Shown piece after piece: positions 1-5,764 of a stretch of DNA of 10,548 nucleotides. Each line of letters starts with the position of its first letter. Within the stretch, counting starts at the first letter, position 1. Under the pieces are notes generated by a model. The model saw only the letters and a program-made list of their open reading frames with translations. It was not told the origin of the DNA and did no database searches. A program made the position numbers and the translations under genes. The stretch comes from Acidobacteriaceae bacterium (GTDB lineage Bacteria; Acidobacteriota; Terriglobia; Terriglobales; Acidobacteriaceae): NCBI GenBank assembly GCA_030040115.1, contig JASHUH010000230.1, forward strand, positions 1 through 10,548. Reading direction: 5' to 3'.

Positions 1-1
1 G

Positions 2-697
2 AGCAACGCCTTCGACTTTCCCGGTTTCGTTCCGGCGTACATCCGGCCGCTGTTCTGCGAGGGCAAGGGACCGTTCCGTTGGGTCGCGCTCTCGGGCGAT
101 CCCGAAGACATTTACAAGACCGACGCCAAAATCAAGGAGATTTTCCCTGAGGAGCGGCACGTGCATCGCTGGCTCGAAATGGCGCGTGAGCGCATCGCCT
201 TTCAGGGTCTGCCCGCGCGCATCTGCTGGCTGGGCCTGGGGCAACGCCATCTTGCCGGGCTCGCCTTTAATGAGATGGTGCGCAGCGGTGAGCTGAAAGC
301 GCCCATCGTCATCGGCCGCGATCACCTGGACGCCGGTTCGGTCGCCAGTCCCAATCGCGAAACCGAAGCCATGCGCGATGGGTCCGACGCCATCTCCGAC
401 TGGCCGCTACTGAACGCCCTGCTCAACACCGCTTCCGGCGCCACCTGGGTCAGCTTCCACCATGGCGGCGGCGTGGGCATGGGTTTCTCGCAGCACGCCG
501 GCGTGGTCATCGTGTGCGACGGGACGGAAGCGGCTGACGAGCGGATCCGGCGGGTGCTCTTTAACGATCCCGCGACCGGCGTGATGCGCCACGCGGATGC
601 GGGCTACGAAGCTGCCGCGCAGACGGCGAGGAAATTCAATCTGAAGCTGCCGCTGCTGCCCAATTACGGGGAAACCGGGGCTGCAACGTCGCACTGA
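2..697 (+). CDS. hutU: Urocanate hydratase (urocanase), C-terminal part; 5' end outside window
   Basis: HutU catalyses the second step of histidine breakdown in the cytoplasm, hydrating urocanate to imidazolonepropionate with tightly bound NAD+. The reading frame is open from the first bases, so about 231 codons of a protein that is usually around 550-560 residues are present. Strong family blocks are visible: a motif ARICWLGLG containing the conserved active-site region cysteine (codon 224-226), then the run [20 protein letters not shown], the segment [33 protein letters not shown], and the glycine-rich [16 protein letters not shown]. The C-terminus has the usual RHADAGYE block and stops normally. 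The stop codon TGA shares its last base with the ATG of hutD, so the two are translationally linked. An internal ATG at 161 is not the start, because homologous sequence continues upstream of it to the window edge. Confidence 0.97.
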   Translation, partial: SNAFDFPGFVPAYIRPLFCEGKGPFRWVALSGDPEDIYKTDAKIKEIFPEERHVHRWLEMARERIAFQGLPARICWLGLGQRHLAGLAFNEMVRSGELKAPIVIGRDHLDAGSVASPNRETEAMRDGSDAISDWPLLNALLNTASGATWVSFHHGGGVGMGFSQHAGVVIVCDGTEAADERIRRVLFNDPATGVMRHADAGYEAAAQTARKFNLKLPLLPNYGETGAATSH

Positions 698-1284
698 TGC
701 GTATCGCCGGTCCGTTCGCGGTCAAAACCGTCCCTCCCACGCCATGGAAAAATGGCGGAGGCCTCACGAGAACCCTCGTTGTGGAACCGGAGGACGCCGG
801 GCTTGAAGATTTCGTCTGGCGCATCAGCCTAGCCGAGATTCATGCGCCGGGCAGCTTCTCGGCCTATCCTGGAATCGATCGCAGTATCCTTCTCTGGCGG
901 GGTCAAGGCATGGTTCTGCGCTCTTCCGCGTGGCCCGAACATCGCCTGCTCCCCGGCCAGGAGCCCTTCCGTTTTCGCGGCGAGGACGAGGTGACGTGCG
1001 ATCCATTGAGGACCTCGACGGCAGATCTCAACCTGATGGTTCGTCGCGGTTACGCCGTCGGCAACTTGCATAGCGGATCGACGGAAATCAAAATCGCAGC
1101 TTCGAGCGATAGCCTCTTCGTGATCTGCGCCGACGAATTGGTCGATGTCATGACCGGCAATGGAAAGAAACTCGTCGAACCGGAATGCTTTTTGACCATT
1201 GCCAACCAGGATGCCGAAATCACCATCATCCCGTCTGCTCCAGCGGCCAGCTATGTCTACGCTTTGATGCGGCGGCTCTGCTGA
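697..1284 (+). CDS. hutD: HutD family protein (cupin-fold, histidine utilisation accessory)
   Basis: This 195-residue protein belongs to the HutD family, which is found in histidine-utilisation operons. In Pseudomonas, HutD has been proposed to limit hut operon expression or pathway flux; its molecular activity is not settled. Recognisable family features are the N-terminal PWKNGGGLTR (about residues 16-25), the segment VWRISLAEI, GSFSAYPGIDRS and the later DLNLMVRRG. Its length is typical of the family. The start ATG overlaps the hutU stop by one base (TGATG), which together with the function fixes the start and indicates coupled translation. No other hut genes follow; the next gene is a coenzyme A gene, so hutD ends the operon here. 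A short GC hairpin lies just downstream (1293-1307). Confidence 0.93.
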   Translation: MRIAGPFAVKTVPPTPWKNGGGLTRTLVVEPEDAGLEDFVWRISLAEIHAPGSFSAYPGIDRSILLWRGQGMVLRSSAWPEHRLLPGQEPFRFRGEDEVTCDPLRTSTADLNLMVRRGYAVGNLHSGSTEIKIAASSDSLFVICADELVDVMTGNGKKLVEPECFLTIANQDAEITIIPSAPAASYVYALMRRLC

Positions 1285-1292
1285 TGTGCGGC

Positions 1293-1307
1293 GGCGCCCG
1301 TCGCGCC
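1293..1307 (+). terminator. Weak candidate terminator hairpin after hutD
   Basis: GGCGC (1293-1297), a five-base loop and GCGCC (1303-1307) form a short perfect GC stem nine bases after the hutD stop. There is no T-tract, so intrinsic termination is doubtful. It may only mark the boundary between the hut operon and coaBC. Confidence 0.2.
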
Positions 1308-1356
1308 TTGCATCGGTGACGTTCCAAGCCAATCTCAAGCGAATTGAATGCTGTTC

Positions 1357-1369
1357 TACAATGAATGTA
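1357..1369 (+). promoter_or_regulatory. Candidate -10 box giving a leaderless coaBC transcript
   Basis: TACAAT at 1357-1362 is one base from the sigma-70 -10 consensus. A start seven bases beyond it falls on the A of the ATG at 1369, so the mRNA would have no leader. No Shine-Dalgarno sequence is visible before either the ATG at 1369 or the in-frame ATG at 1348, which fits leaderless translation. The -35 region (around 1334-1339) is poor. This is inference from sequence only. Confidence 0.35.
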
Positions 1370-2682
1370 TGCGCGTCACGGTGGGTGTTTCCGGCGGAAT
1401 CGCCGCTTATAAGGCTGCCGAGCTAGTGCGCGCGTTGCAGCGCCAGGACGTCGAAGTTCACGTGGTGATGACCGAAGCCGCCTGCAGGTTTGTCCAGCCG
1501 CTCACCTTTGCCGTGCTCACCGGCCATCGAGTGATCACCAGCCTCTGGGATGAGCCCGGCGCGGCCGACCCCACGCCGGAAGAAAAAGGCATTGACCACA
1601 TTGCCGAAGCGCAGTGGGGCGATGCGCTTGTGGTGGCGCCGGCGACGGCTAACATTCTGGCCAAGTTTGCCCATGGCGTTGCCGATGACTTTCTTTCCAC
1701 CATGTACCTGGCGGTTACGGCTCCGGTGGCTGTAGCGCCGGCCATGAACGTGAACATGTGGAATCATCCGGCGACGCAGGCAAACCTGGAAATCCTGCGC
1801 CAGCGCGGCGTGCGCGTGATCGAGCCGGGAACGGGCGAGCTGGCCTGCGGCATGGTGGGCGCGGGCCGCATGGCCGAGCCGGACGACATCGCCAGCGCCG
1901 TGCTTTCGCTGCTCGATCGCCGTCGCGACCTAGCCGGTGAAACGGTTCTGGTGACCGCCGGGGGCACGCGCGAAGCTGTCGACCCGGTGCGCTTTATCGG
2001 CAACCGCTCCAGCGGCAAGATGGGCTATGCACTGGCCGAAGCCGCGCAAAGCCGCGGGGCCAAAGTAATATTGGTGAGCGGGCCCACCGTGCTGCATGCG
2101 CCGCCGCGCTGCGACTTGGTGAGGATCACCACCGCGGCCGAAATGCGCAACGCGGTGCTGGCGCGGTTGAACGAAGCCACGCTGGTGATCAAAGCCGCCG
2201 CGGTGGCGGACTATCGCCCTATCCTCGTTGCAGAACAAAAACTGAAGCGCACCGGACCGCTTACGCTCGAGCTCACGCCGACCGAAGACATCCTGGCCGA
2301 AGTGGTGCGGCGCCGCAGGCCGGGGCAGCTCATTGTGGGTTTTGCCGCGGAGACCCAGAACCTGATGGAAAATGGCCGCGCCAAGCTGCTGGCCAAAGGC
2401 GCCGACGCCATTGTGGTCAACGACGTGGCCAGTGAAGGCGCCGGCATCGAAGCCGACCACAACGCGGCTACGTTCCTCACTTCCTCGACCGCGATAGAAT
2501 TACCCGAAATGCCCAAGCGCCAGCTTGCGGACCGCATTCTCGACGAGATTCTCGCGCTCCGCCGTCCACGCCCGGTGGTGGTCGAACTCGATGAGCGCGA
2601 AAGCACGCAGTCGCGCCAGGAGCGCGTTCTCGATGAAACCATTGTGGCGGGCGCACGACGCCGGCAGCTTGTGGTGGAGTAA
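1369..2682 (+). CDS. coaBC: Bifunctional phosphopantothenoylcysteine decarboxylase / phosphopantothenate-cysteine ligase
   Basis: CoaBC makes 4'-phosphopantetheine precursors for coenzyme A: the CoaB half joins 4'-phosphopantothenate to cysteine and the FMN-dependent CoaC half decarboxylates the product. The 437-residue protein has both halves. CoaC (about residues 1-180) shows GVSGGIAAYK near the N-terminus (flavin binding), GIDHIAEAQW with the catalytic histidine, the PAMNVNMW motif, and ACGMVGAGRMAEP with the active-site cysteine. CoaB (about 190-400) shows VLVTAGGTREAVDPVRFIGN, NRSSGKMGYALAEAA, KAAAVADYRP, the lysine motif EQKLKR, and VGFAAETQNL. A hydrophilic tail of about 40 residues follows. 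I chose ATG 1369 over ATG 1348 because family members begin directly with the MxxxxGVSGGIAAYK stretch. The glycosylase gene begins five bases downstream and is probably co-transcribed. Confidence 0.95.
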   Translation: MRVTVGVSGGIAAYKAAELVRALQRQDVEVHVVMTEAACRFVQPLTFAVLTGHRVITSLWDEPGAADPTPEEKGIDHIAEAQWGDALVVAPATANILAKFAHGVADDFLSTMYLAVTAPVAVAPAMNVNMWNHPATQANLEILRQRGVRVIEPGTGELACGMVGAGRMAEPDDIASAVLSLLDRRRDLAGETVLVTAGGTREAVDPVRFIGNRSSGKMGYALAEAAQSRGAKVILVSGPTVLHAPPRCDLVRITTAAEMRNAVLARLNEATLVIKAAAVADYRPILVAEQKLKRTGPLTLELTPTEDILAEVVRRRRPGQLIVGFAAETQNLMENGRAKLLAKGADAIVVNDVASEGAGIEADHNAATFLTSSTAIELPEMPKRQLADRILDEILALRRPRPVVVELDERESTQSRQERVLDETIVAGARRRQLVVE

Positions 2683-2687
2683 GCGGG

Positions 2688-3608
2688 GTGGCGCGCCCAA
2701 TCCACGCGATGGACCCCGCGCTGCGCAGCGCTCTCGTAGAGCGCATGCGCTTCTATCGCGAACTGGGTCTCACCGAGTTTTACCGCCGCGCCGTCGATCA
2801 CATGGCGCCCGATGCGGCCCCGCTTGAAGAAGCCGGAGCGCGCGCCGGCCATGCGCAGGAACGAGACGAGTCTTTCGCGCGCTCTTTATCCGGCGCTACC
2901 GCGACTGGAGCCGAGATTCAGCCGGAACTGGTTCCATCGTCTAGCCAATCCAATTTTTACGGAGAGGAACCCGCCATTTCCGCTCGTAAACGCTTTTCCG
3001 CGCCTTCCGAGATCGCTCCGGTTGTCTCGCCCCAAGGCCGCGCCGCCGCTCTCCGGGTCATCCAGGAAGATATTGGCGAGTGCACCCGCTGCGCGCTGCA
3101 CAAGGGCCGGCACACGATTGTCTTCGCCGACGGATCACCTACGGCGCGCCTGATGTTTGTGGGCGAAGGCCCGGGCGCCGACGAAGATGCGCAGGGACTG
3201 CCCTTTGTGGGCCGCGCCGGCCAACTGCTCAACAACATGATCGCCGCCATGGGACTTAAGCGCGAACAGGTCTACATTGCGAACGTGGTAAAGTGCCGGC
3301 CGCCGAACAACCGGACGCCCGAACCGGCGGAAGCCAACACCTGTTCGCCGTTTCTCTTCCGCCAAATCGACGTGGTGCGGCCGGAGGTGATTGTCGCGCT
3401 CGGCGCCACCGCAGCCACCTATCTGCTCGGCCAGCGCCAGCCTTTGGCGGGCCTGCGCGGGCGGGTACACGCCTTTCGCGGGGCCAAGCTCATTGTCACC
3501 TATCATCCGGCCTTCCTTCTGCGCGATCCGCGGCAGAAGAAGGAAGCGTGGGCCGACCTGCAGATTGCGATGCGGGAGTTGGGACTCAAGCCGCGCGAGC
3601 GGAACTGA
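2688..3608 (+). CDS. Uracil-DNA glycosylase, family 4 (iron-sulfur, UDGa type)
   Basis: This enzyme removes uracil from DNA to start base-excision repair. The catalytic domain occupies about residues 115-300. The four [4Fe-4S] cysteines are present at 132, 135, 203 and 219 (pattern C-x2-C-x67-C-x15-C). Other family motifs are GEGPGADEDAQGLPFVGRAG (uracil-binding motif A), the NVVKCRPPNNRTP block, VALGATAA, and TYHPAFLLRDP with the motif B histidine. The start is taken as GTG 2688 because GGAG at 2676-2679 lies eight bases before it; the ATG at 2709 has no such signal. The first 120 or so residues are an extension beyond the compact glycosylase: a short block (RMRFYRELGLTEFYRR) and then an Ala/Glu/Ser-rich, probably disordered linker. 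It lies five bases after coaBC and likely shares its transcript. Confidence 0.93.
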   Translation: MARPIHAMDPALRSALVERMRFYRELGLTEFYRRAVDHMAPDAAPLEEAGARAGHAQERDESFARSLSGATATGAEIQPELVPSSSQSNFYGEEPAISARKRFSAPSEIAPVVSPQGRAAALRVIQEDIGECTRCALHKGRHTIVFADGSPTARLMFVGEGPGADEDAQGLPFVGRAGQLLNNMIAAMGLKREQVYIANVVKCRPPNNRTPEPAEANTCSPFLFRQIDVVRPEVIVALGATAATYLLGQRQPLAGLRGRVHAFRGAKLIVTYHPAFLLRDPRQKKEAWADLQIAMRELGLKPRERN

Positions 3609-3733
3609 GCCGATAGCACTTCTCCTTCTGCTGTAAGCCGAAGCCCGGAACCGCAGGGTCGATTCCCGCAAAGAATCGACACTTCGCTTTGCACTTGCAA
3701 GGGCTGCACGTGAAGGAGAAGTCCTCTATCGGC
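3609..3733. repeat. 125-base nested imperfect palindrome between convergent genes
   Basis: The element starts on the base after the glycosylase stop and ends inside the last codons of the opposing lipoprotein gene. Three nested stems can be drawn. The outer stem is GCCGATAG (3609-3616) with CTATCGGC (3726-3733), then ACTTCTCCTTC (3618-3628) with GAAGGAGAAGT (3712-3722), separated by a small internal loop. The middle stem is AAGC-C-GAAG (3635-3643, one bulged C) with CTTCGCTT (3682-3689). The inner stem is GTCGATTC (3658-3665) with GAATCGAC (3673-3680) and a seven-base loop. No T-tract follows on either strand, and I see no target-site duplication. It could be a bidirectional, Rho-independent-like end structure for both genes, or a copy of a dispersed palindromic (REP- or MITE-like) repeat. 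Confidence 0.75.
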
Positions 3734-4253
3734 CCCGATGTGGGCCCTTGAAGTCAAGCTCAATCGGGAGCCAGTCCGACAGGCGCTTTTCATTGATTTC
3801 ATCGTCATCGGCGTGGCTTGTAATCGACGACTGCGCCAGCAGCACCCTTGCCTTGATTTTTCCCTTCATGCCGTAGGCCCCGAGCAGCTTCGCCAGCCCC
3901 TGGTCCGCCGCATCCATGTAATCCATCGGCAGCGCGCCCTCCGCGCCCGAAATATCCACCGGGGCCATGATCATCTGGTCCATCACCGGCTGATCGCGCT
4001 TCACCCCGGAAGCATCGAAACGCACCACCAGGCTGGCCCTTCTCTCCAGTGCGTCAGGATTTGCCGTGTACTTGATATCCGGAATGGTGACGCCCGCCGG
4101 ATTCGGCTTCGTCCCCTGCGTGTCAAATGCGATATAGTAAGGAGCTCCCTGCCATTTGGGCTGAGCAGGAACATTCGCAGCTTCACTGCCCTGGTGTCCG
4201 CACCCCGCCAAAAACGCCATTCCCGCAATTGCCAATATGACGCCGTTTTTCAC
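3726..4253 (-). CDS. Small lipoprotein of unknown function
   Basis: I do not recognise the family. The 175-residue product begins with a lysine, a hydrophobic stretch and the lipobox FLAGC, so Cys18 should be lipidated and the protein anchored in the envelope. The mature part is hydrophilic to mixed, rich in Asp and Ala, with no repeats or obvious catalytic motif. A central stretch predicted as strands (ASLVVRFDASGV) and a segment MAPVDISGAEGALPMDYMDA can be seen. The start is taken as GTG at 4253 because GGAGG (4259-4263) lies five bases before it and the signal peptide then begins with a normal short positive n-region; an in-frame TTG at 4271 is less likely. The stop codon lies within the right arm of the 125-base palindrome. 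It is convergent with the uracil-DNA glycosylase and follows the universal stress protein gene on the same strand with a 121-base gap. Confidence 0.82.
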   Translation of the reverse strand: MKNGVILAIAGMAFLAGCGHQGSEAANVPAQPKWQGAPYYIAFDTQGTKPNPAGVTIPDIKYTANPDALERRASLVVRFDASGVKRDQPVMDQMIMAPVDISGAEGALPMDYMDAADQGLAKLLGAYGMKGKIKARVLLAQSSITSHADDDEINEKRLSDWLPIELDFKGPHRGR

Positions 4254-4287
4254 CACATCCTCCGCGTCCAATTTCGGACGACGCGCC

Positions 4288-4296
4288 AGAATACCA
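4288..4296 (-). promoter_or_regulatory. Extended -10 promoter candidate for the lipoprotein gene
   Basis: On the minus strand the sequence TGGTATTCT (complement of 4288-4296) matches an extended -10 element, TGn followed by a TATAAT-like hexamer. A transcript starting near 4281 would have a leader of about 28 bases including the GGAGG at 4259-4263. The -35 region is weak, as is common for extended -10 promoters. Confidence 0.4.
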
Positions 4297-4374
4297 CGCC
4301 AGCCATCGGAATCGGGGCGTCAATCGTGGCCTTCCAGCCTGCGCTTCGAGGTTAGTTTTCGCCTCCGGAGCTCG

Positions 4375-5322
4375 CTATCGGTGCGCCAGGGCGGCGGCCT
4401 CGGCTTCATGCTCGACAATGGCGCTCGGCGACTCGCGGAGGCTCAAGACCGGGCAGCGCGCGTGAGCCAGCACCCGATACACAGTGCGGTCGCGCGTGAG
4501 ATTTCCAAAGGCCGAGCGGTGGGTTGCGCCTAGCACGATTAGACTTGCCCCACGTTCGGAAGCCTCCGCCAGAATCTCGATGGAGGGATTGCCGTGAATC
4601 ACGCGCGCCTCCACGTCGGCCCCGGCCTCGGCGCCGGCTTCCGCAGCCAGATGGCCCAGGAGATGCAGCGCCGTCGCATCCAGACCGCAGGGAATCCCTT
4701 TCCGTTTCATCTCATCGACAGGCGGCAATACATGCAGCAGCACCAGCTTGGCTTTGAGCTGCGCCGCAATCTGGCAGGCAAGCGCCGCGCTCGGACGAGA
4801 GGTCTCTCGCAGTGTGGTGGCATGGAGCACGATGCGTTCCGCCCCGCTTGCCACCGGGAGATGAGCCTCGGGACCCACGGTCATGACCGGGACGTTGACC
4901 GAGCGCAGCACTTGTTCTGCCACGGAGCCTAAGAGCAATTTGCTGAACTTGCCCCGGCTCCGGGTGCCGAGAAGAACGCGATCTGCCTGGAACTGCCGCA
5001 CCGCCGCGGTTACCTGTTGTGCGGGATTGCCCTCCCGCACCAGCGCGTCGCAGGCGAGATTTTCTCGCCGCGCCAATTCGCACCACGGCCGCAGCGCCCG
5101 GTCAGCGAATTCGAGAGCCCCTGCAGTGTCGTAATACGGCAATCCCGCCGCGTCCGAAGAAAGCATCGCATTGACGGCCAGCACATGAAGAAGAATCAGC
5201 CGCGCCCCCGTCTGGCGCGCCTCTTCCATGGCGACAGGCATCAACCGCTCCAGATCGTTTAAATCGGTTGCGACCATGATGATGGAAGGGTGGACCCAGC
5301 GATGCATGTCGAGGACGGGCAT
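4375..5322 (-). CDS. Tandem-domain universal stress protein (UspA family)
   Basis: The 315-residue protein has two UspA-type alpha/beta domains, about residues 13-149 and 162-296, each beginning with a buried strand (IIMVATDL; RIVLHATTL) and containing LLHVL. Such proteins are cytoplasmic, nucleotide-binding and induced by stress or oxygen limitation in many bacteria; the specific role here is unknown. The first domain has the ATP-binding signature GTRSRG-x7-GS (residues 119-133), with Ser122 in place of the usual second glycine. The second domain keeps only the first glycine (GATHRSAFGNLTRDRT, 265-280) and has Arg/Asp where Gly-Ser is expected, so it probably does not bind ATP in the standard way. 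I chose ATG 5322 because GGAGG (5327-5331) lies four bases upstream; an in-frame GTG at 5406 would add 28 residues that do not resemble the family and would place the CRP-like box inside the coding region. Confidence 0.92.
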   Translation of the reverse strand: MPVLDMHRWVHPSIIMVATDLNDLERLMPVAMEEARQTGARLILLHVLAVNAMLSSDAAGLPYYDTAGALEFADRALRPWCELARRENLACDALVREGNPAQQVTAAVRQFQADRVLLGTRSRGKFSKLLLGSVAEQVLRSVNVPVMTVGPEAHLPVASGAERIVLHATTLRETSRPSAALACQIAAQLKAKLVLLHVLPPVDEMKRKGIPCGLDATALHLLGHLAAEAGAEAGADVEARVIHGNPSIEILAEASERGASLIVLGATHRSAFGNLTRDRTVYRVLAHARCPVLSLRESPSAIVEHEAEAAALAHR

Positions 5323-5391
5323 TCGGCCTCCGTGCTGGCCCCAGCGTGCCACCGAAGCCGTTACGGGGATGTGACGGATGGCGCCGGCCGA

Positions 5392-5407
5392 TGTGATTTG
5401 GCTCACG
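5392..5407 (-). promoter_or_regulatory. CRP-like binding site upstream of the universal stress protein gene
   Basis: TGTGA (5392-5396), six bases, then TCACG (5403-5407) matches the CRP-family palindrome TGTGA-N6-TCACA at nine of ten positions. It is centred about 78 bases before the ATG at 5322. A second GATGTGA (5368-5374) repeats the left part of the box (5390-5396) exactly 22 bases away, two helical turns. Control of universal stress genes by CRP/FNR-family regulators is known in other bacteria. The regulator here is not in the window. Confidence 0.4.
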
Positions 5408-5557
5408 TCTGGAATTCGTCGTTGTTCACGCCCGCGCCTTCTTCAGGCGCGCTCGTTCGCCCCGGATCACCCGGATCAATGGCCGGATTTGCGCGAACCC
5501 CGCTGATGAAAGACACCGCCAGGATTTCAAGCTCTGCCCCCTGCGCCGCCGGAGCGC

Positions 5558-5596
5558 AAACGCCTTACCACCTGGCGCCCGGCGAAGGCGTTTTTT
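5558..5596 (+). terminator. Orphan intrinsic terminator-like hairpin
   Basis: AAACGCCTT (5558-5566) pairs perfectly with AAGGCGTTT (5585-5593), and six T residues run from 5591 to 5596. The 18-base loop is GC-rich. The T-tract is on the plus strand, yet no plus-strand gene lies between the window's minus-strand stress gene and this point. It could end a small RNA or act in a long leader of the downstream outer-membrane gene, whose ATG is about 170 bases further on. Confidence 0.6.
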
Positions 5597-5690
5597 CGAG
5601 CTCTGCTTCCATCCATTCTGCTGAATTCCAAATCAAACCTAATCAGGCGGATCTGAAAACTGAGCGGGATGTTCTGTGCCGGGCCGGTTC

Positions 5691-5722
5691 GACCAGCCTG
5701 TGAATTGGGTTGCGGGCTGGTC
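5691..5722 (+). promoter_or_regulatory. 8-bp inverted repeat just upstream of the outer-membrane protein promoter region
   Basis: GACCAGCC (5691-5698) and GGCTGGTC (5715-5722) are perfect inverted repeats separated by 16 bases. As RNA the stem could extend inward by three further pairs using wobbles. The right arm ends 18 bases before a possible -10 hexamer TATCAT (5741-5746), so it sits where an operator would overlap the -35 region. It could be a repressor or activator site, or a leader hairpin if transcription starts further upstream. Confidence 0.45.
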
Positions 5723-5740
5723 TGAGGGCGTGGGTAGAAC

Positions 5741-5746
5741 TATCAT
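5741..5746 (+). promoter_or_regulatory. Possible -10 hexamer for the outer-membrane protein gene
   Basis: TATCAT is a four-of-six match to TATAAT. A start near 5753 would give a leader of about 12 bases carrying GGAG at 5756-5759. No good -35 hexamer is visible at 17 bases, which could mean activator dependence. Confidence 0.25.
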
Positions 5747-5764
5747 CGTGTGCGTGGAGATCGG

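Larger units (their letters stand above)
5323..5764. other. Gene-free region between divergent genes, with several DNA/RNA structure signals
   Basis: These 442 bases separate the divergent universal stress protein and outer-membrane protein genes. A 137-codon plus-strand reading frame (5290-5703) spans much of it but begins antisense inside the stress gene and looks non-coding. Listed separately are a CRP-like box, a terminator-like hairpin and an 8-bp inverted repeat. In addition, CGCGCCT (5433-5439) and AGGCGCG (5445-5451) form a perfect 7-bp stem with a five-base loop. CCCGGATCA occurs twice in tandem (5461-5469 and 5470-5478). The stretch 5620-5665 is more AT-rich than its surroundings. 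The region is longer than needed for two simple promoters. Confidence 0.6.

Noticed and set aside
2495..2511. TAGAAT followed eight bases later by ATG inside coaBC
   Set aside because: It resembles an internal leaderless start, but there is no -35 element and the downstream segment is only the normal end of the CoaB domain.
3653..3669. Possible tRNA T-arm (GGGTCGATTCCC)
   Set aside because: The loop is one base short and no acceptor, D or anticodon arms can be placed around it; it is part of the palindrome's inner stem.
5461..5478. Two tandem copies of CCCGGATCA
   Set aside because: Only two short copies; not enough to call a repeat array or an iteron set.
5503..5535. CTGATGA resembling a hammerhead ribozyme core
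   Set aside because: No paired stem II followed by GAAA and no closing stems could be found.
5290..5703. 137-codon plus-strand open frame across the gene-free region
   Set aside because: It begins antisense inside the stress protein gene, has no convincing ribosome binding site, a low-complexity Ser/Ala/Pro composition, and runs through the terminator-like hairpin.
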